Assembly: GCF_902686445.1 (NCBI RefSeq)
Contig: NC_062214.1
Coordinates: forward strand, 39,813,454 to 39,877,453
Origin: Sciurus carolinensis
Taxonomy: Eukaryota; Chordata; Mammalia; Rodentia; Sciuridae
Length of the DNA stretch: 64,000 nucleotides
Reading direction: 5' to 3'
Shown piece by piece: positions 43,273 to 54,935 of this stretch. Within the stretch, counting starts at the first letter, position 1; each line of letters begins with the position of its first letter. The notes beneath the pieces are model-generated. The model worked only from the letters and a program-made list of their open reading frames with translations. It ran no database searches and was not told the DNA's origin. A program made the translations under genes and the position numbers.

Positions 43273-45369
43273 TCAAGTGTGTATAAGGACAAACATGATA
43301 TTTTTCTGTTTGCACATATTGTCCCTCCCTGAGCATCTCTGGAGTTGTCCATGTCAGCTGACCTTTTTAGTCAGACATACTGACTGTTTCTAGTATCTTT
43401 AATTATATTAATTCTAAAAAAAATCTTTCTTGAAAACTTGAGGCCATGCTGAAGTTAGAACCAGGTTCTCATTCCAGTAGAAGACTCCTAGGATATGAGC
43501 CATACTGTCTTGGTTCCATCATTATAGGCTGCTAGAATGACTCACCCTGAGTTTCTCAGACTCATACTGTCTATGATATTGGTTGCTCATTGGGGACCAC
43601 ATCATAGTTCTCTGGTTCATGCTAGATGATTCTTCTGACAATTTTTTCTATTGTGCGACATGGAAAGAAATCTTACCTGAGTCTAAGAAAATGACTGGAT
43701 TAGGACTCCATGATTCAGGAAAAAAGCAAAGCAAAACAAAACAAAACAAAAGCTTAATCTCCAACATTCATGGGACTTGGCAGGATTTAAACATAAGGGT
43801 TCTGGAAGTTTTCAACCCAGTAAGAATGACCCTTCTACCAACAAGGATGTGGTCTTACCAATTGAACCTCCAAGCCCAGTAAGACTTGGGGACACATTGG
43901 GTATTATATTGGTGGATGCAGTTTTATTAGGTTTATTTCTTCAAAGGGAGTTAGGTGCTCAGCGCACAGCAACTTTAGGAGAATAAAGTCTTGGTTCCAA
44001 GCTTATGCTTTGGACTTCAGGGTCTCCATTGGATGGAATACCTAAAATGTGGGGAGAGTATACTTGCCTCTGACACTCCTATACACATTTCCTCAGCCTT
44101 TGAGCTGTTGCAGGGCCTCTTTCAGGAGCAATGTTTTAATGGAAGATTTGAAACAGGATGATTTGCTTTTGCAGGGTAAATTCCTTAATCCTGGAAGTCA
44201 TTGAAAAGTAAAGGATGACTTAGTGGTTTTCAGGATCTGACTTTTTAGGTTAAGTCACCAGGGAACTGTAAATTCAGTACAGAAGAATGCACTACTTCAA
44301 GTTTATCTTCATTCATATCAAGTCTGATATGTTGATAAACTGTGCAACCCACAGACAACCAATGGTCATCAGATTTTTCTGTGTATAATTGGTAGTCAAC
44401 TGGGGAATGAGTTTTGAGAATGAAGAAGAATAGAATGAGAATAGAAGGTTAAAGCCTTGGCTTACACAAGTGATCTGTGATACTTATGAAGGGGCCTGAC
44501 CTGGGACATGGTTACTCTCTACGAAGTCTGGGAGCAGGTATTAGAATCTCATATAAAGGTACTGAATTTCAGGAGTGAAAATAGCAGTCATTATAGGACC
44601 AAGGTATAAAATAGGTAACTGGCCATGGAAGCAAAACCAGAAACCCTAGTATGAGTAAACAAATTCTACGGCAAAACTTGTGCTTTGTACAAGTGTGGTG
44701 ACTTTCATCTCAAGTACCTCCTTCAATCAATTAATAATGGCTTCTTGGAACATTGTTTTGAGAAGTCTAAGGCTCTATATCAGCTCATTAAGAAAGGAGA
44801 TGCTTGATTAATAATGTCTGTCATGGGAATGAGGCAGAAGAGGAGTGTTAGCACATGCATCACCTATTTGTCATTCCTGATTAAACTGCAGAGCCACTGC
44901 AACAAAACTCGGAGGGAATCACTGATCTCAGAGACTGGACAAGACTAGCACTAATTATGTGAGTAAGTAACTCAGGCAATACACTTTTCCATTACAACTG
45001 TCTTAAACCATTTTTATATTTTTTTTAAGTTCATAAAATCATGGCAATCCTCTGTGCTCAAAAGATAACTGCTTTGGCTTTCCTTAAAGGAAGAAAGTCA
45101 TTTGTCATGAGTCCCCCACCCCCACCCCTTTCCTGTCTCCATCATTCAATGTCTCTTATCTTCCTCCACCTTTCCACCTGTGTTTTTCCCCATGACAATG
45201 GATAAAAACATCCTCCTTCCTCTTCAAGGTGGCTTCTCCATTACTGTCTCCAAATCCATTACTCATGACTTAAAATAGCTGTTGTAGAGAAACAAGGCTT
45301 GCTTAGAAATGCGTTGTAGATCTGAGTGGCCTCTCCCACACCATAGTGCCCTCCCCTCCAACTAACTTA
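43273..45369. other. Unique sequence, no gene seen
   Basis: No family recognised. The (AAAAC)-like stretch at about 43728-43750 is simple sequence. Frames at 43583-43882 (99 codons) and 43777-43986 (69 codons) overlap in different frames and match nothing I know. Confidence 0.35.
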
Positions 45370-45700
45370 ACAAGTGGGCATGATTTTCACAAATTGTTAT
45401 TTTTCTTCATTTCAAATTAATTTTACTTTGTCATCAAGCTATCAGATTATAGCTCGATTCAGACTAATTATGCATGATATTTGCATGATTTTGATAAAGG
45501 AAAATGGAAATTCAGCTTCCTGGTTCCTACCACTTGCTGAGCATGTCTCACTTAGGTCTGATTTTTGTTTGATTACATGAGTTGCATTCATGGGCAATCA
45601 TAGACAATTCGGGTATCATGTTGCCATCCAATAGTTTAAAGGAAATTCAGTTTATATCTATTATTAAAATTGTGTTCTGGCATATTTAAAATGCTACAAT
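45370..45700. other. Candidate conserved non-coding element
   Basis: Unique sequence with a homeodomain/POU cluster: TAATTA at 45465-45470, TTATGCAT directly after it, and a perfect octamer ATTTGCAT at 45479-45486, followed by TGATTTTGAT-like motifs. Octamer plus TAATTA pairs are typical of developmental enhancers. Function is inferred. Confidence 0.33.
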
Positions 45701-47279
45701 CTTCACTCTGGAAGAGGTCTTAAATATTAAAATATGCCTAGCTTATTTGAAGTTGAGATTTTTGAACTGTGGTTGTATGTTCTGAACTTGTTCTCTTCCT
45801 AAATTGACCTTATCCAGAAAAAAAAAATATTTAAAAGTATCTTGGTCTGAGTGTTGTCTTCCTTCAAAAGCAACCCACATATTATTATTGATTAAAAGGT
45901 TTGCTTGCTTGCATAATCTATATTAACTGAGTTTTATGGTACTTTTTAGATCTTTCTATCACCATGTGTCATCAGTGGAAGTACATTTTTTCATATCATA
46001 TATGTATATATTTATCTTTGGTGAACAGTTCACTACAGGTGACTTTTAAAATTCTAAGTCTTCACAGAGAAAGAAGTCTGAGATTGATTATCTAAAACCC
46101 TCCTTTTGGAAGGAATTTGATCTTTTACTAAAAGAAAATAGTAGAAATGTACTTGTTGCATATTTTCGTAAGACACAGGGAAAAGGAAACTGCTCTCTTG
46201 GTTGGTTTCTTTAAAGATATGGAAACTTGCAATGAGAAAGAATAGAACCTCAAATTTCTTATTTTTTTTTCCATATAGGAGGGAGAAATTGCATATGCCT
46301 CTTTGCAAGAAGGCATAATTTGGAATGGAATATGACAATTTTTTAATGAAAAACAAGGTTCTTTATTGACATCTACTAAGTAATAAACCAGAGAAAGAGA
46401 GCTTGACCATTTTATTTTTAAATGACATGATGAAATGCATATAAATTGGACCTCTGATTCAAGACTATATTGAGTTCATTGGCTATTATTAGAACAACTT
46501 TGGCCTTTCTATGAAGAGTCCCTGACTCCCAAATAGTATGTCCTTAAAGAGTGAGCTATATTCAATTTTTAATACAGTTATAAAAGAGAACGAGATAGTG
46601 CTTTGACTCATCATATGTGTAGCTGTAGAGTTGAAGTGCCTTGTCACACAGAATTCTTTCAAGAACTAGCTTGCAAGGCTAGAATAGCATCTGCCTTTGA
46701 TTTCCAAAGGGCTAATTGTTGCTTCTGGTTTCCCAAATTGCAAATGAGGGAACTAGAACAGTATTTGATATTAGTTGACTGAACTTTCTTGTCAGCCAGT
46801 CCATAAGCAGAATTAATTGCCTACCATGGATCTTGTACTAGATGGGAAAGTGGTAGGAATAGCCCTCAGTTTATGAGAAAAGTGAGTGTTCATTTAGAAT
46901 GCACTACACTGGTGCTTCTTTAATTTGATTCTTAACCCCTTCGTTTTCTAACTTAGAGGGGAAGACTTAAAAAAACTTAAGTCCTCCAAGTTGTAATGAG
47001 GTAATTGAATTTTATTTTTTTCTGTTACATGAGACTCCTTAAGTATAGGTTGTTAAAGAAAATTTATAATGATATTGATGTATAAAAACAAGCTCCCTAA
47101 ATTTAAAGTCAGTACCTGTGACTGCTTATCTACCAATCTTCATTAACTTTGAATTTGTAGACTGATAGTTCCTTTTTGGTCACCTTTGGATATCAAAGGT
47201 AACTTGAAAATACAAGGTGCATTTAAATATCACATTTATTGAACTAACCATGAATCTTCGGAGAAATTAGTTGTGGTAA
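45701..47279. other. Unique AT-rich sequence, no gene seen
   Basis: Possible fragments of old repeats near 46720-46880, too diverged to name. The 100-codon minus-strand frame at 46054-46356 has an overlapping second open frame and no domain. Confidence 0.35.
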
Positions 47280-47405
47280 AACAGAAAAAGACTGAGGCTT
47301 ATAGTCAGCTACATGAACTTGAACATCATAAAATCCCCTGCATTTCAGTTTCCAGCTGTAAAATGGAAGTGAATTTTTATATAAAATAATTATTACCATT
47401 AGCTT
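47280..47405 (+). repeat. MIR SINE fragment
   Basis: 'gctacatgaacttgaacatcataaaatcccctgcatttcagtttccagctgtaaaatggaagtg' matches the MIR core and 3' region. Confidence 0.65.
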
Positions 47406-47715
47406 TGCCCTTCTCTTCCTTTCCATGTGTTATGCCCACACCTCACTGCTTTTCACAGAGGTTAGTTTTATCATGTATTGTGATATGTCTGCTAGTAAGC
47501 ATGTCCTTATGACAGAGTTAAGGAAGAAGGGGTGCTTTTGTCTTTTTTTCTAGGGCTGTGTGGCTGAAAGCATTTCTGAAACACGTGAATCCACCGGTGT
47601 TCCTTGTTCCCCATTACTGCCTTGAAATTTCACCATTCATGGTTTACTACCTTTGAATCTTAGAGTTCCTAACTCTAAGACACCTAATTTACAATGCATT
47701 ATGATTTCTCTTAAT

Positions 47716-47945
47716 TTTGGGGGGGGTTACTAGGGATTTAACCCAGGGGTGCTTTACTACTGAGCTACATGGTGCTTTACTACTGAGCTACATGCCAGCC
47801 CTTTTTATTTTATTTTTTATTTTGAGAGAGGGTCCCATTAAGTTGCTGAGGGCCTTGCTAAATTGCTGAGGCTGGTCTTGAACTTGAGGTCCTCCTGCCT
47901 CAGTCTCCCCAATCCCTTTTACAGGCATGCACCACCACAACCAGG
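47716..47945 (-). mobile_element. MEN/B1-dID composite SINE with internal 23-bp duplication
   Basis: Reverse-oriented. ID half: 'ttactagggatttaacccaggggtgc...actgagctacat'. B1 half: 'gttgctgagggccttgctaaattgctgaggctggtcttgaac...ttacaggcatgcaccaccacaacc'. A 23-bp block is repeated perfectly in tandem at 47748-47770 and 47771-47793 within the ID half. Confidence 0.9.
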
Positions 47946-48299
47946 TCTCTTAAGTTCTTATCACTATCTGAACTGGGGGTCTGAAGTGAGCCCCAATACT
48001 TTGGACTCTTTGGACTGTACTCTTAGAGAACCAAAAGAAAGGAGAAGGTAGAAGAGGAAGTTGTCTGCAATAGATAAAAGAAGGGACTCAGGAAAGTGAA
48101 AAGATTCACTATCATTTATTTCACAGATTTACCTTTGAAATTTTACGATGTAAAAGACCACATTTAGAGATCTTAGAATTTTTTAAAATCTGTTTTTCTG
48201 AAAAGAAAAAAAAAAATTACTGTTTAGCTTAAATACAGCTTTCAAATATTTTTCAGTAGTTAATAATTTATGTGTTTTATTGACTTATACTCTATTTTA
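47946..48299. other. Unique sequence, no gene seen
   Basis: I recognise no repeat, exon or RNA gene. Confidence 0.35.
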
Positions 48300-48860
48300 A
48301 CCTAGTATTAAAATTAAAATCTGGGCTAGCGTTTACTTGCAGAAATTAGCGCATGGTTTAAAGAAGAAGGGGAAGAAGGCTTGCCCTATAACCTAGTGCT
48401 TACCTCTGAGGTTTATTTAATATGGCAGGTGGTGACAAACAGCTGCTTATGACATCTCTCGGAATGTAATCGCACTACTCAATGACAAATGCTTCTGACA
48501 AATGAAAACCTGGTATTATTCTAAAACAGAAGAGAATGAATATAATTCAGATATGGGATAATAAAAATGGCTTCTCTAAACATGTCAAATAAATTGGACC
48601 CCTAAGGAGAGACCATATTACAAGTGGCAAAGATAAAATAGAATGGAATTTTCCCCCCTAGAATTGTTTCTGTTGTTGTCACTTGTCAGAGTAAATTAAT
48701 ACTCTTGGAAGCAGTTGTATTACCATGCCACCTTGTGCTGTTGTTTTTTAGTAGTTTGAACTGTTAGTGCTAATTGAAAAACTATCTGGGAAAGTTAATT
48801 GGGGGTGACACTAGTTAGTTGTAACTGAGGATATAACCACATTAATTTGTAGCTTATGGG
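48300..48860. other. Candidate conserved non-coding element
   Basis: Unique sequence with no repeat signature. It contains E-boxes (CAGGTG near 48426, CAGCTG near 48441), a 'ctctcggaatgtaatcgcac' CpG-bearing patch and AT-rich homeodomain-like motifs ('gtaaattaata', 'gctaattgaaa', 'gttaattgg'). Long unique blocks of this sort in gene-poor regions are often conserved enhancers, but that is inference. Confidence 0.3.
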
Positions 48861-50884
48861 TCAGATAAAGGGCTAGGCTTTTCTACCTCTTGAGTTTTAG
48901 CTGAGTTCATGAGTCAGTCATTTTTATATTATAGTATTTTTGTGTGAGACAACTTTTGGAAGGCAGGAGTACCTTCACATGTGATTTGAGGACAATTGGA
49001 AATGCTAGTACTATCATATAAGGCAATTGGCGTATTCTCCTTATGGCCTAGTAAATCAGAAGTGAAATTAACTGAGACTTAGCACATGTATACACATTTC
49101 CATCACAGTACTTTGCAGACTTTAGCCAGACACCTGACACCTTTAGGATTTTGCTGCTGCACTATTATTAATTTCTCTAAGCTAATTTAAAATTTTCTCT
49201 AATTTTGCCTATCTTTGATATAAGTAGTAATACTCACGAATTCAGGTTTGATATTAAGCTACTACATTTTTATTATATAATAAGACAAAATCATGGAAAA
49301 TGTTCTTAATTAAAAAAATGTAAATAATACCCCGTATCACTTGATAATACTCCCACATTTTGGGATACATTTGTATGATCAATACATACAACATTGATTT
49401 TCATTTGGTTGTTTATGGTTTTAGAAGCATTGATTTTTCCCCCTCCCACTTGTTGAAATTAGAAATGCTTTTGTATATGTATGATATTGAAAAGGAGATG
49501 AAAACACATTTCATATAATTATTTCTTGGCCCCTTCTGGGATTGTAATAGCGAATACTAATTAGAATGGGTACACTTCAGAACACTGTACGGAAGAGGCT
49601 TCCTGCAGTAAAAAGATGAGAGACAGGGCTGGCAGCAGAACCAGCGGGCCCATCAACGCTCCTTCCAGGCTATTATACGTGATAAAATAGCAATGCTTAT
49701 GAACTGGTGGTGGCTGCCAGGTGCTGGTGTGGAGAATTTGGAGACTGAGTCTGGGCTCAGTGGGGAGGATGCAATCTTTGATAAGATTTCTGCCCCAGGC
49801 AAGAAAGAGGCTGGGGTAGCAAGAATGCCAGGGATTTACCATCCCTCTCCTGGGTGATAGTATCATTGCAGAACACTTATGCAGCTATGGTTTTACCTTG
49901 AAATAGACATTTTTTAAAAATTCTTGGTCCATTGGATTTTTCACCTCCTTAACATTTCTATCTTGGTTATTTTTTATTTTGATTGGTGTAAGATTTTATT
50001 GCACTATGCATCTAGTATCAATCATAATAAAAGTATGAATTGATTCTTCCTTTCCTTTTTTCTGATCATGTTTTGACATTCACCTTTGTCTCCTGCTCAT
50101 ATTTCCAAGGCTTATTCAGCTTTTAAACTGAATTCTACAAAGCAACTTTGGGACTAACTAGATCTCTATGGATTCTCTTTTATTGAAGCTGAAGTTGGAT
50201 TCAAACGCTTATTTTCACATATTGCTAATGTGTATGTATTACCTTTTATATATCCAGACTCCCAGCAGGCAGAGAATGCAGAGGATGTGAGAATTTGTGT
50301 GGTTTAAATGTGCATTTTTACAAACATGACATCAGAAACATAATGAGGTGACTTATAAATACAGAGAAATAGCTTTTAAGAGTAGGAGGTTCTTGGCATG
50401 TGCTCATGATGACTTCCAGAGGTCCAGATTTTTAAACATGCAAATAAGAAGGAGGAGATAGGGGACTTTCTCTTTTCCCCCTTCCCTTTCACAATCCTTC
50501 TCATGTCCTGTTTCTGGAGACGGGTAAGAAGACTATGGGTTGAACTGGTAGATTCTACTCTAGTCCAAACTGAGAAACCAGGTTTATATTTTTAAAAACA
50601 AGTCCTGTCACTTCCTTCCAGGCTCATTCCTGTACAAAGGCCAATATTTTTGTTTTGTTTTGTTTTTTGTTTTTTCCCTTTGGTACTGCAAGCACCTCTT
50701 AAAAAAAAAAAGAAAGAAAGAAAAAGAAAACCTGTTGATTACCAGGTTCTACTCTTACAAGTTTCTTAGTTCCAGACCCTATCCTTCAGGTACTCCAAAC
50801 TAATGCAGCCTACCTTGCCCCAGTGAAAAAAAATCTCAGACTTTGTCCAATAGGCCATTTCTCCAAAAATTTTCATGCCCATTC
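48861..50884. other. Unique sequence, no gene seen
   Basis: No repeat recognised apart from simple (TTTTG)n at 50650-50675 and an A/G stretch at 50700-50730. A GC-richer block at about 49580-49860 lacks repeat signs; the 101-codon minus-strand frame across it (49561-49866) shows no signal, domain or codon bias I can use. Confidence 0.35.
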
Positions 50885-51045
50885 TAAACAGCAGTTCTCA
50901 CATTTAAGCACGCATCAGAATCACCCACAGGGCAGATTCTAGACCTCACCCTCAAGTTTCAGATTAGGTAGGCTTGGGATGGGACCTAAGAATTTGCATT
51001 TCTAACAAATTCCCACGTTCTTGACCTACTAGTCTAGAGACTACA
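50885..51045 (+). repeat. MER5A hAT DNA transposon remnant
   Basis: 'cagcagttctcacatttaagcacgcatcagaatcacc' and 'tttcagattaggtaggcttgggatgggacctaagaatttgcatttctaacaaattccca' follow MER5A closely. Confidence 0.82.
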
Positions 51046-53049
51046 CGTAAAGAGCCATTGCAAAACATTCCCTTCTTCATTTGAAGCCTCACCCAACTGA
51101 AGTTGAATTTATGTAGGTGTTGGACTGGTAATCCTCCAAATGATCTTTGTTTATCCAAATCGGTGCTTGGAACATGTAGCAAGCTCCAAAGGTGGAAAGT
51201 ATGTTAAGAGTTTTCAGCAGTGTCCTGGTGTTCTTTCATTGCTTTGACCACCCCTTCCTGCTCCTCCTCCTCATTCAACTCTCCCTCCCACTACTTTTAT
51301 TGCTGCTTCATCCCCTACTTCCCTAATACCAGTAAACCAACAAACAAAAACCCTGGCACACAGCCAAGAACCCAAGGGGATAAAGCGCCTTGAATTGCAA
51401 TGCCAGAGAGAAGATACGCATCTCCAGGTCCTCATTCACATGGAAACAGTGTGAACCATGCCCCCTAGAGTTGTGCAACGTGTGGTCTTGTTGAGAGGTA
51501 TGATTTGGCAGCACATAGCAGCAAGAACCCTTTTTATAAGCACTGTTGCAGTTCCCTTGTTGGACTGGCAGGGACTAACCACTCTTGAGAATCCGCAATT
51601 AAGATAGAGCCTCCAGCTCTTTGGCAGACCTCTAAAATGACAGACTTACAGAAAATTCATTTGTAATAACTGATTTACCAAAAGAGGTAGCCTTCGGCCT
51701 GCGTCAGTCTAGACACCGTGACAGTCTCACCTTCAGGGGGAAGGACTCAGTACTGTCTCATTTGGTTATTCAAGGGGAACTTTCCCTGGTCCCACCCAGG
51801 GGAGTGTCTCCTATAAGGATTTCTTTCCTCAAAGAGACTAAAAAGCAAGAATCCCAGAAGGAAGCAAAAGACTAGTAGTCATCCAATGCTTTCCTCATAA
51901 TTCCTGATTCATTTTAAGTCAGCCACCTTAATTTACACATCAGTCTGTCTAATCCCTCCAGAGCCCTCTGGGTTTTTTTCCACACCCTTGCCTGGGAAAC
52001 AATTTCCTTCCCTACTCAGCCAGTTCTCTCCCTTTATTATTATGTGTGTGTTGAAATGAGGAACATAGATTCTACCACTCCCCTGAATGCTTTCTTATAT
52101 CACTGGGAGAAAAAGTGACAAATAATTTTTATCCACCAGAAGGTTCCCACACCATCCTTCTCACAGACTTGCACTGGGGTTGGGGGTGGTCTGTGCTGTG
52201 TGTCTTGCTTTGAAATGTAATGACAAGTATGTTCTGCTCAGTTCTCTTGCCTGGTCAGCTTGATAGTGTATCTGTTCTCTAGATGATAATGACAAAGAGG
52301 TCCCCCCACCCCAATACGAAAGATTAATATGCTGCAATTTTCTACTATATTGTGTGCTTTTTTCATAACAGCTTTATTAGAAAGGTAAATTTTTAGCCCA
52401 GCTCCCACCATGACACTTAAAATGTCCCCTCATTGTCTCCCCTTTGTTAAGAAATGCAAGGGAAGAATAAGTTTCTGTTTTTCATTATTTCTAGGAGTAG
52501 ATTTCCACTTAGAATACAGAAAAACATCTTATAGATAGGACTTGATGTTCCTTAAGGTGGTGGTGGGGGTGCTTCTTCTGTGATACTACCCACACATTAT
52601 TTTAGTCACTTCTCTTCATCAATTAATACAGAATGAAGACTAGAAATTGGGGCTTTGGCAAGGGTGAACAACTAATAAAATATGTCTCCACTCATATTTC
52701 TGCCCACTTGATTCCTTTCCTGTGAGGGTGGTTTAAAACATTGCTAGTCTTGCTAAAAACTGCTGAGTTTTATTTCACACTAATAACACCTGGCATCTTT
52801 ATGTGCTAAGGATAAATTAAGCACCTTGTGAACAGAGTAGACATGGGTTTTACCATAATGTAACTAATTCTACACTCATTATGAATAGAGAGAAATCTGT
52901 GTTTGTGACTCTGTGTGTGTATGTGTAGGTATATATGTAGCCTTTCAAAAAGTATTAATAGCTTTGGCCATTTTGCTGATTTTAGGTAAAGCAGCACTTT
53001 TTGATGCATTCTGATGAGTTATTATATAGATACTAAGACTATTAGAGAT
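51046..53049. other. Unique sequence, no gene seen
   Basis: No confident repeat or exon. The small frames at 50964-51182, 51323-51514 and 52806-53009 have no recognised domain. Confidence 0.35.
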
Positions 53050-53200
53050 GAAATGGCCCTTAAAATCCACTTAGTTCAAAAATTTCATGTCACAGACTGA
53101 AGAAGTTGAAAACTAGAGTAATTATTTTAACTAATTATAAGATATACCCTGTGCATTTGGTCAGATTCAAAACTTGAACTCAAGGATTAGACAGACACTG
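53050..53200 (-). repeat. Diverged MIR-like fragment
   Basis: 'aaaatccacttagttcaaaaatttcatgtcacagactgaagaagttgaaaac' resembles the reverse MIR region 'catcttacagatgaggaaactgaggc'. Weak. Confidence 0.35.
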
Positions 53201-53339
53201 GTCCAGGGTGCTATCACATGACACTGTTCTTCAAATGATGAACAAACTATTTAATACATGAACATTTGCATCATTTTATAACATTCTGACTTGTGGTTTT
53301 TAAATTTTAAATGGTTCTAAGGCACATTCTTTCATATTT

Positions 53340-53665
53340 AAAAAATTTATTTTGAATGTTTAGTTTTACAGAAAAATTGGAACTTTTTTTTTAGATGTCT
53401 TTTACTCCATCCTTCCCAATGTTAATATCTTAGCCATAGGGTGATTGAATAAGAAATGATAATTGTACAATATCATTAATTAGTATTAAGACCTTACTGA
53501 ATCTTGCATGATATATATATGTGTATGTGTGCGTGTGTGTGTGTGTGTGTGTATACAATTTTTTTTTTTTGCTAACTTACTTTGTTGTTCCAGGTCCTAT
53601 CTAGGATCTCACATAACATTTAGTTGTTATTTCTTAGTGCCCTCCACTCTGTCATTGATTTTTAG
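53340..53665 (+). repeat. Ancient L1-like 3' remnant, left part
   Basis: 'tgttgttccaggtcctatctaggatctcacataacatttagttgttatttctta' resembles an old L1M-type 3' region. It is interrupted by a (GT)n run and by the solo LTR and seems to resume at 54026. Family from memory. Confidence 0.4.
53511..53555 (+). repeat. (AT)n/(GT)n microsatellite
   Basis: ATATATAT followed by TGTGTATGTGTGCGTGTG and a GT run ending TATAC. Alternating purine-pyrimidine tract. Confidence 0.93.
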
Positions 53666-54025
53666 TCTCCCTGTCCCGACCCGCGGGACATCAACACGGG
53701 ACCGCAAACCTGAGAGAGAAGGAATGAAGGGACAAGAGACGCAGGGAGAGGCAGCAAGACAGGAATTCTGATCAAGCTGCAAATTTTTATTGTTCACACA
53801 GGGGTATTTATACTGAGGGAAGGAGGGGTGTGACAAGGTGCAGGCTGGTTGGCTGTGTTCTTCTGCTGGGTTCCTGATAGGGTGCAAATTCGCGCCGGCC
53901 GGGAGGTGAGGTTCGCGCCGCCGGGAAGGTGAAGTTTGCGCCGGCGGGAAGGGAGGGGCGCTGCTGCTTATTGTAAAGATCAGAATGTTCTCAGAATAAG
54001 AACTTCTTGGTCCCTGACATCTCCC
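53666..54025 (-). mobile_element. Solo LTR of a class II-like endogenous retrovirus, 6-bp target duplication
   Basis: LTR of 348 bp (53672-54019), reverse-oriented. On the minus strand it begins TGTCAGGGACC and ends GGGTCGGGACA. It is flanked by the perfect 6-bp repeat TCTCCC at 53666-53671 and 54020-54025. A 6-bp duplication fits class II (ERVK/IAP-like) elements. Minus-strand signals are TATAAATA (53812-53805) and AATAAA (53791-53786). A GC/CpG-rich triple repeat (53889-53956) lies in the upstream part. No internal retroviral sequence remains, so LTR-LTR recombination probably removed it. It splits an old L1-like remnant. The 146-codon minus-strand frame over it is not a gene. Confidence 0.9.
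53889..53956 (-). promoter_or_regulatory. Triple 23-bp GC-rich repeat in the LTR
   Basis: Three near-identical units start at 53889, 53912 and 53935, each opening TTCGCGCC or TTTGCGCC and continuing with CCGG..GGGA.GTGA. They resemble tandem enhancer repeats of retroviral U3 regions. The opening octamer is close to the E2F consensus. CpGs here are largely undecayed compared with the host DNA. Confidence 0.75.
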
Positions 54026-54120
54026 CTTGGCTTTTATGACCTTGATACCTCTGAAGAATCTGGTCACTTATTTTATCTAATGCTGCTCAATTTGGCTTTG
54101 TCTGATACTTTTCTTTAGTT
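54026..54120 (+). repeat. Ancient L1-like 3' remnant, right part
   Basis: 'cttggcttttatgaccttgatacctctgaagaatctggtcacttattttatctaatgctgctcaatttggctttgtctgatactttt' continues the old L1M-like 3' sequence that is broken by the solo LTR. Confidence 0.45.
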
Positions 54121-54727
54121 GAAAAAACAGTTATGAACAGCCCTGAAATCGGGACACATCTGATTCATGGTGTATCTTATTAGCTTATTGGGTAGTAATA
54201 TTTTTCTTAGTGTACATAAAATAATGACACATGATCCATGGTGTCTTAGTGTATGTGTGCATAGATATCAAACTCTGTCTAGTCTGTGCCTTCTGCGTTC
54301 AATTCAGTGCCATAATTCTTTTGTAATAAAGTTGAATGTGATTTTTCTTGGATTAAAAGCCTTGTAATAAAAATAAATACTATAGATAGAGAATAAAGTA
54401 ATTAAAGTATGATGATTAAAAGCAGATGGTGGGGCAAGAGAAACTTTGCAAACCATTGTTCTAAACAACTTTGAAATCATTTGTTCCATGTGACAACAAG
54501 AAATAGTTGTTTACCCTTTCTCCATAGGATATTATGAACTTTCATAAAGTTTTGAAATATTTTTTTTGAGTAACTAAAGCTTCATATATCCAGGGGCATG
54601 GGTGGAGTTATGCTATAACATGCATGGAAATACCAAGCAAGCAAAAATTTGTAAAACAGATACCTTCTTTTCCTCTTCCTCCTCCTTTTTTTCTTCCTTC
54701 TTCTCAATACTTCCATATCTCTGTGTT
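54121..54727. other. Unique AT-rich sequence, no gene seen
   Basis: I recognise no repeat, exon or RNA gene. Confidence 0.4.
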
Positions 54728-54935
54728 TCTTTTTTCTTTTCTTTTTTTGATACATGGGGATAGAACCCAGGTTGCTTTAACATCCCCAGTCTTTTTGTTG
54801 TTGTTTTAAAGACAGGATCTTATTAAGTTGCTGAGGATCCCTTTAAGTTGCCAAAGATGGTCTCAAACTTGTGATCCTCCTCCCTCAGTTTTCCCAGCTG
54901 CTGGGATTTCAGATGTGCACCACGGCTCATCTCTT
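54728..54935 (-). mobile_element. MEN/B1-dID composite SINE
   Basis: Reverse-oriented. ID half: 'gatacatggggatagaacccaggttgc...catccccagtc'. B1 half: 'gacaggatcttattaagttgctgaggatccctttaagttgcc...cagctgctgggatttcagatgtgcacca'. Confidence 0.87.

Noticed and set aside
53627..54067. 146-codon minus-strand frame
   Set aside because: It spans a solo LTR with target duplications and runs into flanking repeat; the openness reflects the GC-rich U3 region.
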